A stretch of DNA of 64,000 bases from Nocardiopsis kunsanensis DSM 44524 (GTDB taxonomy: Bacteria > Actinomycetota > Actinomycetes > Streptosporangiales > Streptosporangiaceae), in contig NZ_ANAY01000007.1 in NCBI RefSeq assembly GCF_000340965.1, positions 1 to 64,000 of the forward strand. Direction: 5' to 3'. This document shows positions 8,454 through 19,093 of this stretch, one piece after another. How positions within the stretch are numbered: position 1 is the first letter of the stretch; each line of letters starts with the position of its first letter. Both the position numbers and the translations under genes were made by a program. Under the pieces are notes generated by a model. The model worked only from the letters and a program-made list of their open reading frames with translations, was not told the origin of the DNA and did not search any database.

Positions 8454-11400
8454 ATGACAACGGATTCCCGACCGCCGGACGGCTACGACGAGTCCGGCAC
8501 GGGAGCGGCCACTGCTGAGGGTGGGTTCGACGACTCCACGCTCGAGAGCATCGAGAAGGACATCACCGGGCTCGAGAAGCAGGACCAGGTGATCGACGAC
8601 GCCGGGATGGGCAGTCGTCAGGACCTGCGGACCCTGTGGCGCTGGACGGTGTTCTTCGGAGCCGTGCTCCTGGCCGTCTTCCACCTGTGGACGGCCGTGA
8701 CCCAGACGCTGCCGCCGCTGCAGCAGCGTTCCCTGCACCTGGGACTGGGGCTGGGGCTGGTCTTCCTGCTGTACCCGACCAAACCCCGGGCCTCCGGGCC
8801 CAGGAGTGCCCTCTCCGGGGCAGTGATGACGGTCGGCCTGATGCTGCTGGCCTATCTCACGATCGGTGTCGTCAGTGGTGGCAACACGGCCCTGTACCTG
8901 TACCTGCCGCAGTGGGTGTTCGGGCTGTTGGCGGCCGCGGCGCTCGCCGGGGCCTGGTGGTGGATCTTCAAGTGGCAGCCCGACGGCCGGGGGACCGCTT
9001 CCGAGGCGCAGAAGGGCGCCGGTGTGACCCTGCTGGTCCTGACCGCTCTGATCTCCTTGGACCTGGTGTTCAGTGACGCGGCCGGCGGGTTCTTCTTCTT
9101 GCCGATCCTGGGCCTGGTGCTGGTGGCGCTGAGCCTGCTGGTGACGGTGGTGCTGCTGCGTTACCCGCAGGCGGTCCCGGTCTGGCTGTGGCCGGCCGTG
9201 AGCCGTTGGGGCATGAGCGCGGCCGGTGTGCTGGTTCTCGTCTACATGGCCGTGTCCGGTGCGGCCGGTTGGAACGTGCTCGTCCCGGCCCTGTTGGTCC
9301 TGGCCATGGTGCAGGGGTCCCGCTACCTTCCGTTCAAGGTCCTGGGGCTGCCGTTCGCGGACGTGGTCCTGTCGGTGATGGGCCTGGTCGCCGGTCTCTA
9401 CATGTTCTTCAACTACCAGGAGATCCAGAGCACCGTCGGCATCCTCAACCCGACCTACGTGGCCATCGGCACGGTCGGTATCCTGCTCGTCCTCGTCGCG
9501 GCCGCACGGGTGTTGGGCCAGGCGCTGGTCGTGTTGGCCTCGGCCATGCTGGTCTTCGCCTACCTCGGGCAGTACATGCCCGGTTTCCTGCGGCACCGCG
9601 GGGCGAGTGTCGACCAGATCGTGACCAACCTCTGGGTGAGTACCGAGGGCGTTTTCGGGACCCCGCTGGGGATCTCGGCGACCTTCATCTTCCTGTTCAT
9701 GATCTTCGCCGCGATGCTGCAGCGCACGGGCATGGAGAAGTTCTTCACCGATCTGGCTCTGGGCGCGACCGGTTCGGCGATCGGCGGGACCTCCAAGGTC
9801 GGTATCGTCACCAGCGCCTTCACCGGGACCATCACCGGTAGTTCGGTGGCCGGGACGGTCTCCAACGGCGCGTTCACGATCCCGATGATGAAGAAGTCGG
9901 GCTACAACTCCGAGTACGCGGGTGCGGTCGAGGCCTCCTCATCCACCGGCGGCCAGGTCCTGCCGCCCATCATGGGCGCGGGTGCCTTCATCATGATCGA
10001 GTTCACCGGGGCCAGTTACCAACAGATCCTGACGGCTGCCGCGATCCCCGCGATCATGTTCTTCGTCGCCCAGTACGTGGTCGTGCACTACGACTCGAAG
10101 CGTTTCGGTGTCGGCGGTCTGCCCAAGGAGATGCTGCCGAACGTGCGCCAGGTACTCCTGACACGGGGTTACCTGCTCATCCCCATCATCGCGATCTTCG
10201 GTCTGCTCTCGATGGGTTACTCGCCGATGTTCTCGGCCATGGGTGCCGTCGGGGCGGTCGTGGCCATCAATCTGCTCGTTCAGCTCATCACGATCCCGTG
10301 GACCCGGATCGACGGGACGTGGCGGCTGCGTGCGGTGGGTGAGATCGCCGGCAACCTCGTGCGGCTGACCCTGCCGATCGCCCTCGCCGGTGTCGCGGCC
10401 GCCGCCCTGGTGTGGTTGGTGCAGATGTTCGCCGCGGACATCAACCGGGGTGTGACGGCCCTGATCGCCTCGGCGGTGATCGCGGTGGTGGCCGTGGCCG
10501 TGGTGAGTGCCTTCCGCAAGTGGGCCGCTCACGATCCCGACCGTCTGGACCTCAACTCGATCCTGGACGGCTTGGTCGGTGCGGCCCGTCTGGCGGTGCC
10601 GATCATCGTGGCCTGTGCCACGGCGGGCATCATCGCCGGTGTCATCACCACCACCGACCTGGGGCTCAAGCTCTCGTCGGGTCTGCTCGGGGTGGCCGAG
10701 CGCATCTCCGACGGTATCGCTTCCGGTCTGAACGGGCTCGCGTCCTCCGCGCTGCTGTCCTGGGCGGACCTGGGTGCGGACTTCGGTCCCCAGCTCGTGC
10801 AGGATCTGCGTCTGGACCTGGCGCTGATCCTGGTCATGTCGATGCTGGCCTGCCTGGTCCTGGGTATCGGTCTGCCGACCACCGCGAACTACGTCATCAC
10901 CGCCACGCTGGCGGCCCCGGCGATCGTTGCGGTGCTCAACGGGGAGTTCGACGTTCCGCAGCTGTCCATGCTGCTGATGGCGCACCTGTTCGTGTACTAC
11001 TACGGCGTGCTGGCCGACATCACCCCGCCGGTCTGTCTGGCGGCCTACGCGGCCTCGGGCATCTCCGGGGGGAATGCGGTCCAGACCGGCGTGTACGCGG
11101 TGCGTATCGCCAACGCGGCTTTCATCATGCCGTTCATGTTCGTGTTCAACCCGGCGCTGCTGCTGCAGGACGTGACGTTCCTGGAAGGTGTCTTCTCGGT
11201 GTTCTCCGGGGTCGCGGGTGCGGTCCTGGTGTCGCTGGGGCTGGCCGGGTTCATCAAGCGCAACGTGCCGTGGCTGTTCCGGGCCGCGCTCATCATCGCC
11301 GGTCTGATGGTGGTCTCTCCCGGCATCCTGGTGAGCGTCCTGGGGCTGCTCCTGGGCGGTGGCGTCTACGCACTGGAGCGGTGGCGTACCCGTGACCTGC

Positions 11401-11477
11401 CCGACTTCGTGGTCAACCCCGCCGGGATGCGGCCGATGGGCCAGAACAGGAGCCGCTTCGCCGGAGTGGACGGATAG
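8454..11477 (+). CDS. TRAP transporter fused permease (4TM/12TM)
   Basis: A 1007-residue integral membrane protein combining the small (DctQ-like) and large (DctM-like) TRAP subunits in one chain, the form that pairs with TAXI binding proteins. A hydrophilic N-terminal 65 residues precede many hydrophobic helices. The DctM core shows the conserved GAFTIPMMKKSGY and SSTGGQVLPPIMGAGAF segments and a second copy-like region LGIGLPTTANYVI. It would drive uptake with a sodium or proton gradient. ATG 8454 follows GAAGG at 8 nt. A strong hairpin ends the unit. Confidence 0.93.
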   Translation: MTTDSRPPDGYDESGTGAATAEGGFDDSTLESIEKDITGLEKQDQVIDDAGMGSRQDLRTLWRWTVFFGAVLLAVFHLWTAVTQTLPPLQQRSLHLGLGLGLVFLLYPTKPRASGPRSALSGAVMTVGLMLLAYLTIGVVSGGNTALYLYLPQWVFGLLAAAALAGAWWWIFKWQPDGRGTASEAQKGAGVTLLVLTALISLDLVFSDAAGGFFFLPILGLVLVALSLLVTVVLLRYPQAVPVWLWPAVSRWGMSAAGVLVLVYMAVSGAAGWNVLVPALLVLAMVQGSRYLPFKVLGLPFADVVLSVMGLVAGLYMFFNYQEIQSTVGILNPTYVAIGTVGILLVLVAAARVLGQALVVLASAMLVFAYLGQYMPGFLRHRGASVDQIVTNLWVSTEGVFGTPLGISATFIFLFMIFAAMLQRTGMEKFFTDLALGATGSAIGGTSKVGIVTSAFTGTITGSSVAGTVSNGAFTIPMMKKSGYNSEYAGAVEASSSTGGQVLPPIMGAGAFIMIEFTGASYQQILTAAAIPAIMFFVAQYVVVHYDSKRFGVGGLPKEMLPNVRQVLLTRGYLLIPIIAIFGLLSMGYSPMFSAMGAVGAVVAINLLVQLITIPWTRIDGTWRLRAVGEIAGNLVRLTLPIALAGVAAAALVWLVQMFAADINRGVTALIASAVIAVVAVAVVSAFRKWAAHDPDRLDLNSILDGLVGAARLAVPIIVACATAGIIAGVITTTDLGLKLSSGLLGVAERISDGIASGLNGLASSALLSWADLGADFGPQLVQDLRLDLALILVMSMLACLVLGIGLPTTANYVITATLAAPAIVAVLNGEFDVPQLSMLLMAHLFVYYYGVLADITPPVCLAAYAASGISGGNAVQTGVYAVRIANAAFIMPFMFVFNPALLLQDVTFLEGVFSVFSGVAGAVLVSLGLAGFIKRNVPWLFRAALIIAGLMVVSPGILVSVLGLLLGGGVYALERWRTRDLPDFVVNPAGMRPMGQNRSRFAGVDG

Positions 11478-11522
11478 GGGGCCACCGATAGGGCACGTCG
11501 TCTCCTACCTCGGACCTCCCCG

Positions 11523-11559
11523 GGGGCCGTGGGAGCTCACCCCCGAGCTCCACGGCCCC
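11523..11559 (+). terminator. Terminator after TRAP permease
   Basis: Stem of 15 bp with a single bulged G, 6-nt loop: GGGGCCGTG plus GAGCTC pair with GAGCTC plus CACGGCCCC. It lies 45 bp after the permease stop, and no T-tract is needed in many actinobacterial terminators. Confidence 0.65.
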
Positions 11560-11663
11560 GGCCCGTGGGAGTCTCCCCCGGACCTCGCCCGGATCGCCGA
11601 GCGGGCGGGCGGGTCCGGCCGTCGGGCGAACCGGACCCAGCGGGAGCACCGGGCCGAACACGT

Positions 11664-11675
11664 TATCCTGGGGCC

Positions 11676-11676
<1 letters not shown>
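11664..11676 (+). promoter_or_regulatory. Leaderless-type promoter of miaB
   Basis: The -10 box TATCCT (11664-11669) is followed by 6 nt and then directly by the GTG start at 11676. Transcription would begin at or next to the start codon, giving a leaderless mRNA. No Shine-Dalgarno sequence is visible. Confidence 0.5.
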
Positions 11677-13172
<1,496 letters not shown>

Positions 13173-13221
13173 CGTTCGTGTCCGGTCCGTGGGGGACGAC
13201 ATCGTCCGCGGACCGCGATGG

Positions 13222-13255
13222 CCGGGGCCGGTCCCTTCCGCGGGGCCGGCCCCGG
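13222..13255. terminator. Bidirectional terminator miaB / P450
   Basis: A 10-bp GC stem (CCGGGGCCGG with CCGGCCCCGG) around a 14-nt loop lies between the convergent miaB and P450 genes and could serve both strands. Confidence 0.5.
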
Positions 13256-13293
13256 TCGCATGTGTCCCTCCCGGTGGGCCCGGGTCGTGGAGG

Positions 13294-14571
13294 TCAGGTC
13301 CCCAGGCGCACGGGCAGTTCCGTCAGGCGCAGTGCTCCCGGAACGGCCTGCTGTTGCGGTGGACGCCCGGGGACCAGGGACAGGTCCGGATAGGTCGACA
13401 GCAGGGCGTCGAAGGCCACCTCCCCTTCCGTGCGTGCCAGGGCCGCGCCCAGGCAGTAGTGCATGCCGTGGCTGAATGCCTGGTGTGCTTCGCCGGGCCT
13501 GCCGTGGTGCCTGGTGATGTCGAAGCGGTAGGGGTCCTCGTGTATGTCCTGGTCGTGGTTGGCTCCGCCGATGACGGCGATGACGGCGGAACCGGCGGTG
13601 ATCTCCCGGTCGCCGAGTTCGATCGTCTCGGTGGCGTAGCGCGGACGGGTGATCAGCGCCGTGCCCCCGTGACGCAGCATCTCGTGGATCGCGGCGGGCA
13701 CGAGGTCGCGGTCCGAGCGGAGCATCTCCCACTGTTCGGGGTGGTCGAGCAGGGCCCGGGTACCGTTGCCGATGAGGTGGGCCGTGGTCTCGTAGCCGGC
13801 GATGATCAGTGTGAAGACCAGGGTGATGAGTTCGCTCTCTGTGAGGCGGTCGCCGTCCTCGTCGCGGGTGTGGACCAGGGCGCCCAGCAGGTCGCCGTGT
13901 TCGGCCGCGCGGCGCTCGGCGATCATGTGCCGGGCGTGGTCGACGGCGCCGGCCAAGGCGTCGTTGAGCTGTGCGGGATCGGCCCGGTCGAAGCCGACGA
14001 GCTGGTCGCTCCAGCCCTTCCAACGTGCCCGGTCCTCGATCGGGACCCCCACCAGGTCGCCGATGACCGTGATCGGGAGCGGTTAGGCGAAGTGCTTGAG
14101 CAGGTCGACGGTGCCGTCGTCGTCGGCGTGCTCGGGGAGGGCCGCCAGCAGCTCCTCGGCGGCGCGGCGGATCCGTGGGCGCAGCTCGTTGACCCTGCGG
14201 ACGGTGAAGGTGCGCGAGACGAGCTTGCGCAGACGCACGTGGTCGACACCGTCCTTGTCGAGGATGGTGTCGGTCAGGTAGGAGACCAGGTCCGAACGTA
14301 CTCCCAGCACGCGAAGCATCTCCGAGCGCCTGTTGCCGGGGTCCCCTCCCGGGACGTTCGCGGGATCGGTGACGAAACGGCGGTCGCTGAGGATCGAACG
14401 CACGTCCTCGTCCCCGGCGACGAGCAGTACTTCTGAGTTGTCGAGGAAACGGCCCCGGACGACCCGGCCCGCCGAACGGATGCGTTCGATGGTGCGGAAC
14501 GGGTCCTCGGCGAACTCGGGGCCGCGCAGGTCGATGGGCTCGTGTGCGGCCTGTGGCCGGGTGGTGGTCAT
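13294..14571 (-). pseudogene. Cytochrome P450 interrupted by one in-frame stop
   Basis: The two halves make a complete bacterial P450 of about 425 codons split by a TAA at 14083-14085 (codon 163). The reading frame continues unbroken on the other side, with HFA before and PLPITVIGDLVG after; family members usually have an aromatic residue such as Tyr here, so a TAC or TAT to TAA change explains it. The downstream half keeps the I-helix AGYETT, the EMLR of ExxR and the haem loop FSHGMHYCLG, so nothing else has decayed. It starts 13 bp after a TetR gene and would share its promoter. It may be a recent pseudogene, a sequencing error or, less likely, a readthrough product. Confidence 0.85.
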
Positions 14572-14584
14572 GGCCTCTCCAGGG

Positions 14585-15328
14585 TCATTCGCGTCGGACG
14601 GTTCGGTAACGGTCGATCTCGGCACGGACCTGTTGGTCCGTGTGGTCGAACACGGCCACGACCCGGGGCCAGGCGGCACGCAGGGTGTCGGGGTCCTCGT
14701 TCTCGCCCAGGGAACGGTGCAGGGCGTCGGCGGCCAACCGTGTGCGGCGCTCCTGTCCGGGCACCCGGCGCTCCTGGTGCTCGAGCAGGGGCGGATGGAC
14801 CAGGAACCCGGTCAGGGTCGTGCCGAAGATGTGGAAGAGCTCGTCCGAGGACAGGTCGGTGCGCACCAGCCCGTGCTCGCGCAGCAGCTGGAAGTAGGTC
14901 TCGAAGTCGTGGATGCGCTGGTCGATCAGGTCCCCGCTCTCGGAGAGCGCGGTCTCGGTGATGGTGTCGATCATCCCGGCGTTGTTCATGTACACCTCCC
15001 GCAGGAGAGGGGAGTTCGCCAGGCCTTCGAGGGCAGAGACTCCCACCCGGCTCGGCAGGGTCTCGACGGGGTCGGCCTTCATGCGCTCCATGATCCGCGC
15101 CGTGACTCCGGACTGGGCGCGCATGAGCACCACCAGGAACAGCACTTCCTTCGTGGGGAAGTGCAGGTAGACCGTCCCCTTGCCGACCCCGGCCCGGCGT
15201 GCGACGTCCTCGATGGTGGTCTTGCCCGGTCCCAGTACGACCATGAGGTCGGCTGCGGCGTCGAGGATGCGGTCGGCGCGTTCGGCACGGGCCTGCGGTG
15301 AACGTCGGGAACGGGCGGACTGGACCAC
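14585..15328 (-). CDS. TetR-family transcriptional regulator
   Basis: A 247-residue TetR regulator. The N-terminal helix-turn-helix is clear (RILDAAADLMVVLG, TTIEDVARRAGVGKGTVYLHF), followed by a variable ligand domain whose inducer cannot be read from sequence. I chose GTG 15328, preceded by AGGAG at 6 nt; a longer frame upstream adds 35 residues unlike the family. The gene lies directly before the P450 gene in the same direction, so it probably represses its own operon through the inverted repeat about 100 bp upstream. Confidence 0.88.
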   Translation of the reverse strand: MVQSARSRRSPQARAERADRILDAAADLMVVLGPGKTTIEDVARRAGVGKGTVYLHFPTKEVLFLVVLMRAQSGVTARIMERMKADPVETLPSRVGVSALEGLANSPLLREVYMNNAGMIDTITETALSESGDLIDQRIHDFETYFQLLREHGLVRTDLSSDELFHIFGTTLTGFLVHPPLLEHQERRVPGQERRTRLAADALHRSLGENEDPDTLRAAWPRVVAVFDHTDQQVRAEIDRYRTVRRE

Positions 15329-15424
15329 GTGGTGCTCCTGTGGCTCGGGGACGTACGGAGGCCCTGCGGCCACCGTCGTGGGCGATCGTGACGACCATAT
15401 CCCCGCCTCCCACTTCCGTGACTG

Positions 15425-15451
15425 TGTGACCAAGTTTCTTATTTAGTCACA
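15425..15451. promoter_or_regulatory. Inverted repeat, likely TetR operator
   Basis: TGTGAC (15425-15430), 15 AT-rich bases, then GTCACA (15446-15451), in an AT-rich pocket upstream of the TetR gene. Its position and symmetry fit an autoregulatory operator overlapping the promoter of the TetR-P450 unit. Confidence 0.55.
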
Positions 15452-15522
15452 AAGTCATAGTAGGACTGCGCCGTACCCCGGGACAAGGGAGTGGGAAGAG
15501 CGTGGCCGGGACCGGACACGAC

Positions 15523-15554
15523 GGAGCGCCGTGCCCCGCGGGGCACGGCGCTCC
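15523..15554. terminator. Strong hairpin terminator after miaA
   Basis: Perfect 15-bp stem (GGAGCGCCGTGCCCC with its complement) and a GC loop, 25 bp beyond the miaA stop. A second role shielding the TetR promoter from miaA transcription is likely. Confidence 0.75.
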
Positions 15555-15578
15555 GGGGCCGTGGGGAGGACGGAGGCC

Positions 15579-16583
15579 TCAGTCCTCCCCGAGCCGTCCG
15601 GTCGGCAGCCACGTGGACACGTCCACCAGTGCCTCGCCCGAGGATCTGTCCTCCGCACCCGAAAGTGCTTTCTCCACGCGGTGCAGGGCCCGCTCGACGA
15701 GGTCCTCGGCATCGTGCGGCAGCCACGTCACCCGTGGATCGCGGCGGAACCAGGACTCCTGGCGCCGGGCGAACTTACGGGTGGCCTGGGCGGTGGCAGC
15801 CCGGGCCTCGGACTCCGACATCTGCCCGTCCAACTGGGCCAGGGCCTGGGAGTAACCCAGCGCTCTCGAAGCGGTCCGCCCCTCGCGCAGGCCGATCTTG
15901 TCGAGCTGCCGGACCTCCTCCACCAGCCCCTTCTCCCACATGCGGTCCACACGCAGGTCGATGCGCTGGTCCAGCTGCTCGCGCGGGGCCGTGACCCCCA
16001 GTTGCAGGCACGGGTAGTAGGAGGAGTGGTCGGGCAGGTTCGCGGTGAACGGTTCCCCGGTCAGCTCCACGACCTCCAGAGCGCGCACGATACGGCGTCC
16101 GTTGCCCGGCAGGATCGCCTTCGCCGCGGCCGGGTCCACGTCGGCCAGGCGCGCGTGCAGCACCCCGGGGCCGACCTCGGACAGTTCCGTCTCCAACCGG
16201 TCACGCACGTCCGGATCGGTGCCCGGGAAGTTCAGGTGGTCCAGCACCGCGCGCACGTACAGGCCCGAGCCGCCCACCAGGATCGGCAGGATGTCCTGGT
16301 CGGTGAGCTCATCGACGCGTTCGCGTGCCATGTCCTGGTAGCTGGCCACATCGGCGGGCTCGTCGACCTCCCACACGTCCAGGAGATGGTGGGCCACCCC
16401 GCGCCGTTCCTTCTCGGAGACCTTGGCGGTCCCGATGTCCATGCCCCGGTAGAGCTGCATGGAGTCGGCGTTGATCACCTCGCCGCGCCGACCGACGCGT
16501 TCCTCCAGCCGCAGCGCCAGCTCGACGGCCAGATCCGATTTGCCCACAGCGGTCGGCCCGACGACCGCGATCACCTTGATCAT
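15579..16583 (-). CDS. miaA: tRNA dimethylallyltransferase
   Basis: MiaA transfers the dimethylallyl group to A37 of tRNAs, the step before MiaB. The 334-residue protein starts MIKVIAVVGPTAVGKSDLA with the P-loop GPTAVGKS, then the substrate-binding INADSMQLYRGMDIGTAK and the later DVRDRLE and RRQESWFRRDPR segments typical of the family. Start ATG 16583 is the conserved one. It sits divergent from dapF with a 262-bp gap in which I see only the dapF promoter. Confidence 0.96.
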   Translation of the reverse strand: MIKVIAVVGPTAVGKSDLAVELALRLEERVGRRGEVINADSMQLYRGMDIGTAKVSEKERRGVAHHLLDVWEVDEPADVASYQDMARERVDELTDQDILPILVGGSGLYVRAVLDHLNFPGTDPDVRDRLETELSEVGPGVLHARLADVDPAAAKAILPGNGRRIVRALEVVELTGEPFTANLPDHSSYYPCLQLGVTAPREQLDQRIDLRVDRMWEKGLVEEVRQLDKIGLREGRTASRALGYSQALAQLDGQMSESEARAATAQATRKFARRQESWFRRDPRVTWLPHDAEDLVERALHRVEKALSGAEDRSSGEALVDVSTWLPTGRLGED

Positions 16584-16832
16584 GGCCCCAGCGTAGCCGT
16601 GCCGTCCCCCTCCTCGATGCTCGTCCGCACGCACCCGTGCGGCTGGGCCCGGTACCGGCACCTGGGGACGTGCCCGGGCCGCGGGAGGGCCCGATCCCCG
16701 TCGGCGGCGCTTTTGCGGGCGCCGACACCTGCCTGTGGTGCTCACCGGAGTGCCGGCAACGCCCCGGCCCCGGCTCCGGCGGCAAGGCCGGAAGAGGTCG
16801 TGCAGCAGGGCACGGGCCCTCGGAGCGCGCCC

Positions 16833-16845
16833 TAGTATTGGGGGT
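16833..16845 (+). promoter_or_regulatory. Leaderless-type promoter of dapF
   Basis: TAGTAT (16833-16838) stands 7 nt before the ATG of dapF, the spacing expected when transcription starts at the initiation codon. The only purine run, GGGGG, is too close to the ATG to work as a normal ribosome site. Confidence 0.5.
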
Positions 16846-17661
16846 ATGCGATTCGCCAAGGGCCACGGAACTGAGAACGACTTCGTGATCCTCCCCGATC
16901 CGGACGGGGAGCTGGAACTCACGGAGGAGACCGTCCGGCTGCTGTGCGACCGACGCGCGGGCCTGGGCGGGGACGGCATTCTGCGCGTGGTGCGCACCAG
17001 CGCCCGGGGCGAGGCACTGCTGCCTGCGGCACGCACGGGTGAGCGTCCGGAGTGGTTCATGGACTATCGCAACGCCGACGGTTCGGTGGCCGAGATGTGC
17101 GGTAACGGGATACGGGTCTTCGCCCGGTACCTGCTGCACGCCGGCCTCGTCTCCGGCGACCGGTTCGAGATCGGCACCCGGGACGGGGCCAAGCAGGTCA
17201 CGGTCGAGGAGGACGGCCAGATCACCATAGACATGGGACGTGTCGAGATGCAGGGCTCCTCGTCGGCGAAGCTGGCCCGCCAGGTGGTGCACGGCGCGCA
17301 GATCTCGGTCGGCAACCCGCACCTGGCGTGCGAGGTGTCCGGTCCGATCTCCGGGGTGGACCTGAGCGAACCGCCCGTACTGGACCCCGAGGCCTTCCCC
17401 GAGGGCGCCAACGTCGAGGTCTACGGCCATGTCGGCCCCGGGACACTGCAGATGCGTGTCTTCGAACGCGGCTCCGGCGAGACCCGCTCGTGCGGGACCG
17501 GCATAGTGGCCGCCGCGTCCGCCGCCACACCCGCCGGCGAGGGCGCGACCTGGAAGGTGCGTGTGCCCGGTGGCGAGTGCACCGTGCTGCTCGACGCCTC
17601 CGGCGCCCGACTGCGCGGTCCCGCCGTCATCGTCGCCGAGGGCGAGACCTGCCTGGCCTGA
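16846..17661 (+). CDS. dapF: Diaminopimelate epimerase
   Basis: DapF interconverts LL- and meso-diaminopimelate for lysine and peptidoglycan synthesis. The 271-residue protein begins MRFAKGHGTENDFVIL. Both catalytic cysteines are present, in EMCGNGIRVFARYL and SCGTGIVAAA. Length and start fit the family. It converges with glcF, and a hairpin separates them. Confidence 0.97.
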   Translation: MRFAKGHGTENDFVILPDPDGELELTEETVRLLCDRRAGLGGDGILRVVRTSARGEALLPAARTGERPEWFMDYRNADGSVAEMCGNGIRVFARYLLHAGLVSGDRFEIGTRDGAKQVTVEEDGQITIDMGRVEMQGSSSAKLARQVVHGAQISVGNPHLACEVSGPISGVDLSEPPVLDPEAFPEGANVEVYGHVGPGTLQMRVFERGSGETRSCGTGIVAAASAATPAGEGATWKVRVPGGECTVLLDASGARLRGPAVIVAEGETCLA

Positions 17662-17724
17662 CCGGTCCCGGACCGAGAGACCCTGCGCAGGGCCCGCTGC
17701 CGCACCCCGGTGCCTTCGGAGGGC

Positions 17725-17748
17725 GGAACCGGGCCCCGGGCCCGTTCC
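17725..17748. terminator. Bidirectional terminator dapF / glcF
   Basis: GGAAC...GTTCC flanks two GGGCCC blocks, giving an 11-bp stem with a bulge between the convergent genes. The last base coincides with the glcF stop codon. Confidence 0.55.
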
Positions 17749-19067
17749 TAGGACCGGCCCAGGAGCACACCGGGGTCCAGGCCGCGCAGGGACACGTCCA
17801 GCACCCGCGCGGTGTGGGTCACCGGCATCGGGGTCCCGGCCCGTTCCAGGGCCGAACCGATCTGCATGGAGCATCCCGGGTTGCCCGAGACCAACAGTTC
17901 GGCGCCGGTGGAGGCCGCGTCCTGGCCCTTGCGGTCGCCCAGTTCGGTCGCCGGTTCGGGGTTGAGCACGTTGTAGACCCCCGCCGAGCCGCAGCAGATC
18001 TCCTTGTTGGGCAGATCGGAGACCCTCATCTGCGGGATCCGGGCCAGCAGTTCCCGCGGCGCCGAGGTGACCCCTTGGCCGTGGGAGAGGTGGCAGGCGT
18101 CCTGGTAGGCCACGTGCACCGGCACCGGGTGGCGTTCGGCCTGTGGGCCCAGCTCGGCCAGGAACTCGGTGAGGTCGACGACCTTCTCCGACGCGGCCCG
18201 GGCCCGGCGTACCCACTCGGGGGCCGCACCGGCCTCCTCCAGGGTGCGGTCCATGTGTTTCATGCTCGACCCGCACCCGGCCGAGTTCACCACGATCCGC
18301 TCCACGTCGGCCCGTTCGAAGACCTCCACGAGGGCGCGTGTGAAGCCGGCCGACTCCTCCAGGCGCCCCGAGTGGCCGGACAACGCCCCGCAGCAGCCCT
18401 GGGAGCGGGGGATCACCACGTCACAGCCCTCCAGGGCCAGGACCCGGGCGGTGGCGGTGTTGACCTCCGGGAAGAACGCTCCCTGTACACACCCCACGAG
18501 CATGCCCACGCGGGCGCGGCGCCGGCCGACCGCGGGCACGAACTCCGGCAGGGGCGGGGGCGGCGACGACAGCGGCGGGGCGATGCGCTCCATGGTGGCG
18601 AGTGTGGGGGAGATGCGGTCCAGCACCCCGCTCCTGCGCAGCAGCCGTCCGGCGCGTGTGGCCTGGTAGGCGCGCAGCGGACCGCGCATCAGGCGCAACC
18701 GGTCGCGGTGGGGGAACACGGAGAAGAGGGCGCCCCGCAGCGCCCGCTCGCCGAGCGGGCGTTCGTACTGTTCCTCCACCCGGTGGCGCGTGTGGTCGAT
18801 GAGCGCGTCGTAGGCCACCCCGGACGGGCACGCGGACACACACGCCAAACAGCCCAGGCAGTTGTCGAAGTGGCTGACCGCCGCCTCGCTGAGCACGTCC
18901 TCGGAGTGCATCTGCTCCATGAGGTGGATGCGTCCTCGTGGGGAGTCCATCTCCTGCCCCCACAGCACGTGGGTGGGGCACGTGGGCAGGCAGAACCCGC
19001 AGTGCACGCAGTCGTCGAGGAGCTCGCTGAAACGTTGGTGGCTGTCACCGGTGATCGGCTCGGTCAA
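17748..19067 (-). CDS. glcF: Glycolate oxidase iron-sulfur subunit
   Basis: GlcF carries electrons from the flavin subunits of glycolate oxidase to the membrane quinone pool. The 439-residue protein has two 4Fe-4S ferredoxin motifs near its N-terminus (CVHCGFCLPTCP and CLGCLACVSACP) and two CCG-type domains later (GCVQGAFF / SQGCCGALSGH and SAGCGSS / KEICCGSAG). The start is a TTG at 19067 preceded by AGGGAG; no closer ATG or GTG fits. It is the third gene of glcDEF on this strand, 26 bp after glcE. Confidence 0.92.
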   Translation of the reverse strand: MTEPITGDSHQRFSELLDDCVHCGFCLPTCPTHVLWGQEMDSPRGRIHLMEQMHSEDVLSEAAVSHFDNCLGCLACVSACPSGVAYDALIDHTRHRVEEQYERPLGERALRGALFSVFPHRDRLRLMRGPLRAYQATRAGRLLRRSGVLDRISPTLATMERIAPPLSSPPPPLPEFVPAVGRRRARVGMLVGCVQGAFFPEVNTATARVLALEGCDVVIPRSQGCCGALSGHSGRLEESAGFTRALVEVFERADVERIVVNSAGCGSSMKHMDRTLEEAGAAPEWVRRARAASEKVVDLTEFLAELGPQAERHPVPVHVAYQDACHLSHGQGVTSAPRELLARIPQMRVSDLPNKEICCGSAGVYNVLNPEPATELGDRKGQDAASTGAELLVSGNPGCSMQIGSALERAGTPMPVTHTARVLDVSLRGLDPGVLLGRS

Positions 19068-19093
19068 TGAGGGCTCCCTGCTCGCTCTGGGGT

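Noticed and set aside
13292-14571. Selenocysteine or programmed readthrough at the P450 stop
   Set aside because: The codon is TAA, not TGA, and no downstream structure typical of recoding is seen; a point mutation or sequence error is simpler.
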